A stretch of DNA of 14,760 nt from an uncultured Clostridia bacterium (GTDB lineage Bacteria > Bacillota > Clostridia > TANB77 > CAG-508): NCBI GenBank assembly GCA_948875265.1, contig CAQRYF010000043.1, positions 1-14,760 on the forward strand, read 5' to 3'. This document shows, one piece after another, positions 7,755 to 14,234 of this stretch. Numbering within the stretch: the stretch's first letter is position 1; every line of letters begins with the position of its first letter. The notes below the pieces were generated by a model. That model had not been told where the DNA came from, made no database searches, and saw only the letters and a list, made by a program, of their open reading frames with translations. Both the position numbers and the translations under genes were made by a program.

Positions 7755-7760
7755 CCTCCT
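7755..7760 (-). promoter_or_regulatory. Ribosome binding site of the operon's first gene
   Basis: AGGAGG, nine bases before the ATG at 7745 and three before the ATG at 7751. Spacing favours 7745. Confidence 0.8.
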
Positions 7761-7783
7761 ATATCAATAAAATTAACATAGTT

Positions 7784-7812
7784 AGTATATCACTTTTTCC
7801 ATATTATGTCAA
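7784..7812 (-). promoter_or_regulatory. Strong sigma-A-type promoter of the five-gene operon
   Basis: TTGACA (7812-7807), a 17-bp spacer, then TATACT (7789-7784). This is a perfect -35, optimal spacing and a five-of-six -10, about 40 bases before the first ATG. No inverted repeat that would act as an operator overlaps it, which suggests substantial constitutive transcription unless a factor outside the window intervenes. Confidence 0.88.
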
Positions 7813-7872
7813 TTTTTAAAAATAATAAATTTTAAGTTTCTTCAAATTCTAAAACTCTTACTTTAAAGCTAA

Positions 7873-7916
7873 AAAATGCACTTTATAAGTAATATAACTT
7901 CAATAAAGTACATTTT
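7873..7916. terminator. Terminator hairpin after the papain-fold gene
   Basis: Arms 7873-7886 (AAAATGCACTTTAT) and 7903-7916 (ATAAAGTACATTTT) pair over 14 positions with one wobble or mismatch, and the loop holds a further four-pair AAGT/ACTT stem. On the minus strand the stem ends in a run of T, as expected for a terminator of the mutS unit. It sits within the 267-bp gap between the papain-fold gene and the radical SAM gene. The rest of that gap holds the operon promoter and otherwise featureless AT-rich DNA. Confidence 0.65.
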
Positions 7917-8012
7917 AATTATATCTATATAATTTAAAAAATTTATTCTATTAAAACAATTAAATAATAAATTTTATAATGCCTAAAATAGTATTAGACG
8001 TTAATTGTATTT

Positions 8013-8555
8013 CTAGTGGGTAAGTTTAGTCATATTTACACTATAATCTTGTAACCTTCCTGTATATTCTTTTTTACCATTAGGTAATTCTTTGAAATCT
8101 TCTGGTCTTATAATATCTGGTAAATTAGTATTTATTCCAGATTCTTCAAGTAGATATTTTACAAATTCTGCACAGTAGAAATAGTTTTTAATTTTAATTC
8201 TAACATGAAGAGACACTGCAAATAATCCTATAATATTAAATTTATAATGTTTTGAATTATTCTTCATCTTGTAGATAATTGTTTTTATATTATTAAACTG
8301 GTTATCATCTACTTCAATTGAATACACATTAGCTACTGTTTTAGGAAAACGTTTAAATGTTCCTTTATGTATATATTCATGTACAAATCCTGCAAAAAAT
8401 GGATTTGATGGATGTAATCTTCCAAAGCTATACATTTCCTTTAGTTCATTATCTAAAGCTATTGATACATGTGAAAATTCATCTTTAGTATAATATTTAA
8501 TTATTTTTGATAATACTGTTCCTGTATGTGTTAATATTATATATATTTTTCTCAA
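8013..8555 (-). CDS. Permuted papain-fold (YiiX/NlpC-P60-like) protein
   Basis: 180 residues. The protein starts RKIYIILTHTGTVLSKIIKYYTKDEFSHVSIAL, which has the conserved histidine (H29 in FSHVSIAL) of the circularly permuted NlpC/P60 group. The candidate nucleophile is C128 in NYFYCAEFVKYLL, followed by the typical GI...PDIIRPEDF segment. The order His then Cys is that of permuted members such as YiiX, which are thought to cleave amide or acyl bonds. There is no signal peptide or membrane helix, so it should be cytoplasmic. Start TTG at 8555 has GGAG five bases upstream. It lies 28 bases after the mutS tail stop and before a terminator, so it is probably the last gene of the miaB-mutS unit. 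The substrate is unknown. Confidence 0.72.
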   Translation of the reverse strand: MRKIYIILTHTGTVLSKIIKYYTKDEFSHVSIALDNELKEMYSFGRLHPSNPFFAGFVHEYIHKGTFKRFPKTVANVYSIEVDDNQFNNIKTIIYKMKNNSKHYKFNIIGLFAVSLHVRIKIKNYFYCAEFVKYLLEESGINTNLPDIIRPEDFKELPNGKKEYTGRLQDYSVNMTKLTH

Positions 8556-8583
8556 TTTCTCTCCAGCTTTCTTTTAATTTTTA

Positions 8584-8754
8584 TTATTTCATTTTTTCCT
8601 TTATTCTTACTAAAGTGTTTAATGCATCAATTGGTGTTAATTCATTTAAATTTACTTTATCTATTTCATGAGCTATTTCTGCTAGTTTGTAATTAAACAT
8701 GTCAAACTGTCCGGTCCACTTGTTTCTTATTTTGTTTTTCTTGCTTTTCCCCTG
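8584..8754 (-). pseudogene. mutS: Out-of-frame C-terminal tail of MutS
   Basis: In the +1 frame relative to the mutS reading frame, codons are open from 8754 to the TAA at 8584. The in-frame text is GQFDMFNYKLAEIAHEID from 8712, then KVNLNELTPIDALNTLVRIK. This is the normal C-terminal end of Clostridia MutS: QFDMF (8709-8695) fits the beta-clamp-binding consensus QLxLF, and the NELTPIDALNTL segment fits the small C-terminal helical domain. Removing one base in the A-rich stretch at about 8719-8750 would join it to the main frame. An ATG at 8700 could in principle restart 38 residues but without QFD. Confidence 0.85.
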
Positions 8755-11200
8755 TTAATATATTTTTTCTTTCTAAAGAACGCAAAATTTCATCAGCTTT
8801 TAAAGTAACTGTTTTTGGTACTCCTGCAAGTCTAGCTACATGAATACCATAGCTTTCATCAGTTCCACCTCTTACAATTTTTCTTAAAAAAATTATATCT
8901 TCACCTTTTTCTTTTACTGCTATTGAATAATTTTTTATTCCTTCCAATTTATCTTCTAATTCAGTAAGTTCATGATAATGTGTTGCAAATAATGTCTTAG
9001 CTCCACATTTTTCTTTATCTGCAATAAATTCTGCAACAGCCCATGCTATTGATAATCCATCATATGTTGATGTTCCTCTTCCTATTTCATCTAATATAAC
9101 TAAACTATTTGGAGTTGCTTCTTTTAATATAGTTGCAACTTCCATCATTTCTACCATAAATGTACTTTGCCCCATGCTTAAATCATCTGATGCTCCCACT
9201 CTTGTAAAAATTTTATCTACAACTCCTATTTTTGCTGACTCTGCAGGAACAAAACTTCCACATTGTGCCATTAATGTAATTAATGCAACTTGTCTCATAT
9301 ATGTAGATTTACCAGCCATATTAGGTCCTGTTATAATAGATAATCTATTATCATTTTTATCTAAATATGTATCATTTTCAACAAATGTTCCTGCTCCTAA
9401 TATTTTTTCTATAACTGGATGTCTTCCATTTTGAATATCAATTGTTCCTGATGAATTAACTTCTGGCATACAATAATTCATATCTTCTGCAACTACTGCA
9501 AATGAAGTTAATACATCTAAAGCAGAAACAACTTCACTTGTTGTTTGTAATCTTACTATATTTTTAGATATTTCTTCTCTTATATTTACAAATGCTTCAT
9601 ACTCAAGATTTACTACTTTTTCTTCCGCTCCTAAAATCTGATTTTCTAAATTTTTTAATTCTTCTGTTATATATCTTTCTGCATTTGTTAAAGTTTGTTT
9701 TCTAATAAATCTTTCTGGTACTTGATCCAAATTAGATTTCGTTACTTCAATAAAATATCCAAATACTTTATTAAATCCTATTTTTAAATTTTTTATTCCA
9801 GTTTTTTCTTTTTCATCAGCTTCTAATTTTACTAACCAATTTTTTCCCTCTGTTTGTGCAGTTTTTAGTTTGTCAATTTCTTCATCATATCCAAGTTTTA
9901 TAATGCCTCCATCCTTTATTGTCATAGGTGGATCATCAACAATAGAGTTTTCTATCAATTTATAAATATCTTGAAGCTCATCTAATTTCTCATATAATTC
10001 TTTTAATAAGTCTGAATTACAGTTAGATAATATACTTTTTATTTCTGGTAATTTAGATAATGAATTTTTCAAAGTAACCATATCTCTTGCGTTTGCATTT
10101 CCATATGCCATCTTTCCTGCTAATCTTTCGATATCATAGACTTTTTTAAGGTTTTCTATTATATCCCCTTTTAACATAACATTATCTTTTAGCTCTTTTA
10201 CAGAGTTTAATCTTTTATTAATTTCCAAAACATCTACTAATGGATCATTTAACCATCTTCTTAGCATTCTTCCTCCCATTGATGTAGATGTTTTATCTAA
10301 AACCCAAAGTAAAGTACCTTTTTTAGATTTGTCTCTCATTTTCTCTGTTATTTCTAAATTTCTTCTTGCATTAATGTCTAATGCCATATATTTTGAAAGA
10401 TTATATATCGTTATTTTATTAATATGTCCCAAACTTGTTTTTTGAGTTTGCTCTATATACTCTATTAATGCATTTATTGAACTTAGCGCTAATGTCTTTT
10501 CCTCAATATTATCAATTTTTCTTCCACAATTGTCTACTATATTAAATCTAAGGTTTAAATTATTTAATTGGTTTGTATAAAATTCATCTTTAAATCTTGT
10601 TATATATACATTTTCAAATCTTACTTTAATCTTACTTATTTCTTCTGTGCAATCTGCCATCATAGAGTTAATAACTAATTCAGATGGAGTATATCTCGCA
10701 ATTTCATCTAATAACATAGGAAAGTTGTTATCATCTTTTATTTCTGCAGAATAGAATTCTCCAGTTGATATATCACATATACTTATTCCAAAGTAAATTC
10801 CTGATTTAAAAATAGACATTATATAATTATTTTTTCTTTCTTCTAACATATTGCTATCTACTAATGTTCCTGGTGTTACAACTCTAATAACACCCCTTTT
10901 TACAATTCCTTTTGATTTTTTAGGATCTTCTAATTGTTCACATATTGCTACTTTATATCCTTTTGAAATCAATCTTGAAACATAAATTTCTGCTGCATGA
11001 TGAGGAACTCCACACATTGGAGCCCTTTCTTCTTGTCCACAATCTTTTCCTGTCAAAGTTAATTCTAGTTCTCTTGATGCTGTAATTGCATCATCAAAAA
11101 ACATTTCATAAAAATCGCCTAAACGATAAAATAAAATGCAATCTTTGTATTCTTCTTTTGTTTCAAGATATTTTTGCATCATAGGTGAAAATTCTGCCAT
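8702..11200 (-). CDS. mutS: DNA mismatch repair protein MutS, frameshifted near its 3' end
   Basis: Recognises mispaired bases and recruits the repair machinery. 832 residues from the ATG at 11200: the mismatch-binding Phe-x-Glu motif is F30-Y31-E32 in GDFYEMF; next come the connector, lever and clamp regions; then Walker A GPNMAGKS (625-632), Walker B LVILDEIGRGTSTYDG, and the ATHYHELTEL switch. A TTG at 11218 lies upstream, but AAAGGAAG sits seven bases before the ATG. The frame ends KQVDRTV at 8702, whereas the true tail continues in another frame down to 8584. As written the protein lacks the beta-clamp motif and the C-terminal oligomerisation region, but all ATPase and mismatch-binding parts are intact. 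No mutL follows; a papain-fold gene does. Confidence 0.95.
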   Translation of the reverse strand: MAEFSPMMQKYLETKEEYKDCILFYRLGDFYEMFFDDAITASRELELTLTGKDCGQEERAPMCGVPHHAAEIYVSRLISKGYKVAICEQLEDPKKSKGIVKRGVIRVVTPGTLVDSNMLEERKNNYIMSIFKSGIYFGISICDISTGEFYSAEIKDDNNFPMLLDEIARYTPSELVINSMMADCTEEISKIKVRFENVYITRFKDEFYTNQLNNLNLRFNIVDNCGRKIDNIEEKTLALSSINALIEYIEQTQKTSLGHINKITIYNLSKYMALDINARRNLEITEKMRDKSKKGTLLWVLDKTSTSMGGRMLRRWLNDPLVDVLEINKRLNSVKELKDNVMLKGDIIENLKKVYDIERLAGKMAYGNANARDMVTLKNSLSKLPEIKSILSNCNSDLLKELYEKLDELQDIYKLIENSIVDDPPMTIKDGGIIKLGYDEEIDKLKTAQTEGKNWLVKLEADEKEKTGIKNLKIGFNKVFGYFIEVTKSNLDQVPERFIRKQTLTNAERYITEELKNLENQILGAEEKVVNLEYEAFVNIREEISKNIVRLQTTSEVVSALDVLTSFAVVAEDMNYCMPEVNSSGTIDIQNGRHPVIEKILGAGTFVENDTYLDKNDNRLSIITGPNMAGKSTYMRQVALITLMAQCGSFVPAESAKIGVVDKIFTRVGASDDLSMGQSTFMVEMMEVATILKEATPNSLVILDEIGRGTSTYDGLSIAWAVAEFIADKEKCGAKTLFATHYHELTELEDKLEGIKNYSIAVKEKGEDIIFLRKIVRGGTDESYGIHVARLAGVPKTVTLKADEILRSLERKNILTGEKQEKQNKKQVDRTV

Positions 11201-11207
11201 ATTTTTA

Positions 11208-11215
11208 CTTCCTTT
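11208..11215 (-). promoter_or_regulatory. mutS ribosome binding site that decides the start
   Basis: AAAGGAAG, seven bases before the ATG at 11200. It overlaps the upstream TTG (11218), which therefore cannot be served by it. Confidence 0.75.
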
Positions 11216-11239
11216 CAACTTCTTCTTTATTTTTCATAA

Positions 11240-11695
11240 CTATTTTTCTTCTCTATCTTGTTTTTCCTTATTTCTAGCCTCTATTGCTTCTTTTACTTTT
11301 TTAAATCTTTCTATATTTTTCCCAAATCCTTGTCTGCTTATATGAACATTCCCCAATATTGTATTACCACTATTTATTCTTCTAGTAGCTTCAGTAAGAT
11401 TTCCATCGCATTGGTCTAGAATTTCCTTCATTTTGGATAACTTATCATATAATTCTTCTAATTCATCTTTTACTATTACACCTTTTTCTGGCAACGCATT
11501 AATTTTTGCAGCTATTTTCCATGGCATCTTAGATCTCTGCATATTCGGAACATATTCCTTTTGATATAAGTTTATTACTTCATTTTTACCATCTAATTGT
11601 TTATTTATTTTATTTATATTTCTTATAATGGTTGCCCTTGATATATCTAATTCCAGTTCTTCTATTACTTTTGTTACCGAAATTCTTTTTTTCAT
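11240..11695 (-). CDS. Unrecognised protein, possible HTH DNA-binding N-terminus
   Basis: I do not recognise the family. From the ATG at 11695 it is 151 residues, soluble, with a charged C-terminal helix (KKVKEAIEARNKEKQDREEK). ISVTKVIEELELDISRATIIRNINKIN (5-31) looks like a helix-turn-helix, and a further motif KINALPEKGVIVKDELEELYDKLSKM resembles a helical hairpin. The ATG has no ribosome binding site and cuts into the predicted first helix; the frame stays open 28 codons further upstream (to 11779), giving IDYEALLIYV directly before M1. At 11779 there is a GTA codon six bases after AAAGGAG, exactly where a GTG or ATG start would be expected. The start may have been damaged at the repeat junction. 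It lies 39 bases upstream of the mutS ATG, in the same unit. Confidence 0.5.
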   Translation of the reverse strand: MKKRISVTKVIEELELDISRATIIRNINKINKQLDGKNEVINLYQKEYVPNMQRSKMPWKIAAKINALPEKGVIVKDELEELYDKLSKMKEILDQCDGNLTEATRRINSGNTILGNVHISRQGFGKNIERFKKVKEAIEARNKEKQDREEK

Positions 11696-11768
11696 TACAT
11701 ATATTAATAAAGCTTCATAATCTATATGAGAATATTGTTTGGGTTTTACTTTATCTGTAGATTTTTTA

Positions 11769-11894
11769 TTATGCGTTACTTATTTCTCCTTTCAGATACC
11801 ACATATGTTCAGAAACAATTTTTAATTTAATTACTTGATTTATAAATTCTTTATTACCTTCAAAAATAACAATTTTATTTAGGTGAAAAGCCAT
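11769..11894 (-). pseudogene. Duplicated C-terminal fragment of miaB
   Basis: ATG at 11894 (AAAAGGATAAG upstream) opens a 41-residue frame, of which residues 5 to about 36 (LNKIVIFEGNKEFINQVIKL, then KIVSEHMWYLKG) repeat the end of the miaB TRAM domain. Only the first four residues and the last five (EISNA) differ from miaB. It has no radical SAM region and cannot be a working MiaB. Probably it is the ancestral miaB end left behind when the 265-residue gene arrived. Confidence 0.75.
11786..11879. repeat. 94-bp direct repeat, copy A (detached miaB 3' end)
   Basis: Aligned base by base with 12707-12800 at a constant offset of 921: 92 of 94 identical, with mismatches only in TATAAATTC/TATTAATTC and at 11873/12794. 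On the minus strand the match ends exactly at the ribosome binding site CTGAAAGGAG and diverges straight afterwards. Confidence 0.95.
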
Positions 11895-11902
11895 ATTTTT
11901 TC

Positions 11903-12700
11903 TTATCCTTTTTGTATTTGTGTTTTATTTGCCTGTCTTTCTATAATGTATTTAATTTTCTCTTTATATTCTTTTCTATCTTCTGTCATAGGTAATACAT
12001 ACAATTCATTTAATCTTTCTTTACTTTTTCCATATCTATTTTCATACTCTTCATCATTTCTTTTAAAACAAAAATCAAATTCTTTTTTAGGGATAGTTTT
12101 TGTTTCTACTTCTGTTACAATGTTTAAAATCCTTTGAAATATTTTTTCTGAACTTACTTGTAAATTCTTTTCTCCTAAAGTTGTTAAAACATATTCTGCA
12201 GAATTTATTTTCTTTCCACTTTCATCTATTATTTGTAGTTCATCAAGAAATGTAAGTGTTTTATAAATTTTTTCGCTTCCTATGCTATATATAAATCCTT
12301 TACTACTTTTTAATATCATATTAGTAGATTTTTTGTTAATAGTACTAAGTTCATCTAAAATTTCTGCTTTTTCATATAACATTTGCTTAGAATTTTGGGA
12401 TAAAATCCTAGGATATGTCTTTATTAAATTAATCATATCACTTTCTGAAATGTATGTTTCATCTTGTTTTAAAATACCTTTGTTTCTATCTTTAAAAAAT
12501 GATAGAACTTCCGATATATTTCCTATAAAAGTATCTACATTCATATTCATAAATTCTTCTTGTTGAAATAACTCTCCTATTTTTATAGCTAGTTTAGAGT
12601 TGAATTTCTTTGCAAGAATTTCTATTCCATAATCATATTGTTCGTTTTGTCCTAAATTCATAGCTTTTACTATATCTCTTCCTTTATGACTATCCTTCAT
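11903..12700 (-). CDS. Unrecognised helical protein lying between two copies of the miaB 3' end
   Basis: 265 residues, no signal peptide, no membrane segment, no catalytic motif I can identify. It is rich in Lys, Glu and Ile and should be largely helical. Residues about 88-150 contain repeating blocks of roughly 30-35 residues (DMINLIKTYPRILSQNSKQM, then KAEILDELSTINKKST, then SSKGFIYSIGSEKIYKTLTF) that loosely recall mTERF-type helical repeats; this is a visual likeness only. The ATG at 12700 overlaps the miaB stop by 11 bases and uses the AAAGGAG inside the miaB 3' end, so it is translationally coupled to miaB. Directly downstream comes the duplicated miaB tail. Position between direct repeats suggests acquisition or duplication, and it probably is not part of the ancestral miaB-mutS arrangement. 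Confidence 0.6.
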   Translation of the reverse strand: MKDSHKGRDIVKAMNLGQNEQYDYGIEILAKKFNSKLAIKIGELFQQEEFMNMNVDTFIGNISEVLSFFKDRNKGILKQDETYISESDMINLIKTYPRILSQNSKQMLYEKAEILDELSTINKKSTNMILKSSKGFIYSIGSEKIYKTLTFLDELQIIDESGKKINSAEYVLTTLGEKNLQVSSEKIFQRILNIVTEVETKTIPKKEFDFCFKRNDEEYENRYGKSKERLNELYVLPMTEDRKEYKEKIKYIIERQANKTQIQKG

Positions 12701-14111
12701 AAATCGCTCCTTTCAGATACCACATATGTTCAGAAACAATTTTTAATTTAATTACTTGATTTATTAATTCTTTATTACCTTCAAAAATAACAACTTTATT
12801 ACTGTCAGTTCTTCCAGTTAACATTTGTTTATTATTTTTGCTTTCTCCTTCAACTAATACCTTTTGAATTGTTCCTACATATTTTTGATTATTCTCTTCG
12901 ATTTGACTTTCTACTAAAGCTTTTAATTTATCAAACCTTTTGTGTTTTATGTCTTCTGGGATTTGATTTTCCATTTTATCTCCTGGAGTTCCAACTCTTC
13001 TTGAATAAATAAACATATATACTTGTTCAAATCCAACTTTTCTTACTACATCTAAAGTGTCTTCAAATTCTTCATCAGTTTCTCCAGGAAATCCTACAAT
13101 AATATCTGTTGATAAAGTTAAATTTGGTATTTTGGCCTTCATTTTTTCTACTAATTCTAAATATTGTTCTTTTGTATATTTTCTATTCATTTCTTTTAAA
13201 ACTTTTGTATTACCTGATTGTAGTGGTAGATGGACTAACTTACATACTTTATCACATGTTGCTATTGCATCTATTACATCATCTGTAAAATCTTTTGGAT
13301 GTGGAGATATAAATCTAATTCTTTCAATTCCGTCTATTTTGTTAATAGCAGTTAATAGTGTTGCAAAAGAATTTACACCTTCGTATTCTTCAAAAAGTAT
13401 ATTTTTTTCTCTTTCCACTCTTAAATATGAGTTTACATTTTGTCCTAATAAAGTAATTTCTTTATATCCTTGCTTAGCTAAATCTTTTACTTCATTTATT
13501 ATATTTCTTGGTTGTCTACTTCTTTCTCTACCTCTTACATATGGTACTATACAATAGCTACAGAAGTTATTACATCCGTTCATTATAGTAACAGATGCCT
13601 TAATATTACTATCTCTTTTAATTGGTAAACCTTCATATATTTTACCTTCTATATCTATTATGTCTTCTAACTTTCTTTTTTCTTCTAAAACTTTGTGTAA
13701 ATCCTCTGGAAATTTATGAAGGGTATGTGTTCCAAATAATATATCAACAAAAGGATAACTTTGCTTAATTTTATCTGTTATATGTTTTTCTTGCATCATA
13801 CAACCACCTATAGCAATAATTATTCCTTTTTCTTCTTTTAATCTTTTTAGTTCTCCTAATTTTCCAAATAATTTATCTTCTGCATTCTCCCTTACACAAC
13901 AAGTATTAAATACTGCTATATCTGCTTCCTTCTGATTATCTGTTCTTATATATCCCATTTTTTCTAACATACCACATAATTTTTCAGAATCATTTTCATT
14001 TAACTGACATCCCATGGTTAGTATGGTATATTTTAAATCTTTATTTACATTTATCTTTTTTACTTTTTTTATGTATTGTTCTTGTAATTTTATTTCTGCT
14101 GATGTATCCAC
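12690..14111 (-). CDS. miaB: tRNA-2-methylthio-N6-dimethylallyladenosine synthase MiaB
   Basis: Radical SAM methylthiotransferase that adds the 2-methylthio group to N6-isopentenyladenosine at position 37 of tRNAs reading UNN codons. 473 residues. The N-terminal UPF0004 domain has the auxiliary cluster cysteines C35 (MGCQLNEND), C71 (FNTCCVREN) and C104 (GGCMMQ). The radical SAM motif is C180-x3-C184-x2-C187 in MNGCNNFCSYCIVPYVRGRERSR, and the C-terminal TRAM RNA-binding domain occupies about 405-471. The combination NTCCVRENAEDK with GRERSR identifies MiaB rather than MtaB or RimO. Start GTG at 14111 has GGAGG seven bases upstream. The last 94 bases of coding and junction sequence are duplicated 921 bp downstream. 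First gene of its unit. Confidence 0.95.
   Translation of the reverse strand: MDTSAEIKLQEQYIKKVKKINVNKDLKYTILTMGCQLNENDSEKLCGMLEKMGYIRTDNQKEADIAVFNTCCVRENAEDKLFGKLGELKRLKEEKGIIIAIGGCMMQEKHITDKIKQSYPFVDILFGTHTLHKFPEDLHKVLEEKRKLEDIIDIEGKIYEGLPIKRDSNIKASVTIMNGCNNFCSYCIVPYVRGRERSRQPRNIINEVKDLAKQGYKEITLLGQNVNSYLRVEREKNILFEEYEGVNSFATLLTAINKIDGIERIRFISPHPKDFTDDVIDAIATCDKVCKLVHLPLQSGNTKVLKEMNRKYTKEQYLELVEKMKAKIPNLTLSTDIIVGFPGETDEEFEDTLDVVRKVGFEQVYMFIYSRRVGTPGDKMENQIPEDIKHKRFDKLKALVESQIEENNQKYVGTIQKVLVEGESKNNKQMLTGRTDSNKVVIFEGNKELINQVIKLKIVSEHMWYLKGAIYEG
12707..12800. repeat. 94-bp direct repeat, copy B (in the functional miaB)
   Basis: Partner of 11786-11879. This copy encodes the end of the intact MiaB TRAM domain and supplies the ribosome binding site for the 265-residue gene. 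The two copies bracket 827 bp that hold almost only that gene. Confidence 0.95.
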
Positions 14112-14136
14112 TTTAAAACCTCCATTTTCTTAGCTT

Positions 14137-14165
14137 ATTTTATTACATTTTGTCGTATTTTGCAA
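14137..14165 (-). promoter_or_regulatory. miaB promoter
   Basis: TTGCAA (14165-14160), a 17-bp spacer, then TAAAAT (14142-14137), 25 bases before the GTG start. It would give a short leader of about 19 bases containing the GGAGG site. Confidence 0.7.
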
Positions 14166-14179
14166 GAGAAATAGTAAAT

Positions 14180-14230
14180 AAAAAGTATACAAAAATTAGT
14201 TAAACTGTTCAGCATTTTTGTATACTTTTT
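14180..14230. terminator. Hairpin with perfect 16-bp arms
   Basis: AAAAAGTATACAAAAA (14180-14195) and TTTTTGTATACTTTTT (14215-14230) are perfect inverted repeats around a 19-nt loop. The arms end in A and T runs, so the element can terminate in either direction. It begins four bases after the stop of the Rpn-like gene and should separate that gene from miaB. Confidence 0.8.
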
Positions 14231-14234
14231 TATT

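Noticed and set aside
7936..7975. AT-only inverted repeat (AAAATTTATT / AATAAATTTT) in the 7752-8012 gap
   Set aside because: Ten pairs of pure A/T with an 18-nt loop are expected by chance in DNA this AT-rich; the neighbouring 14-bp hairpin is the better terminator.
8584..8700. 38-residue independent gene starting at ATG 8700
   Set aside because: The sequence is the MutS tail, its frame continues upstream of the ATG through the clamp motif, and it has no ribosome binding site.
9174..9434. Plus-strand open frame opposite the MutS ATPase domain
   Set aside because: Antisense shadow of conserved Walker A coding sequence; no promoter or ribosome binding site.
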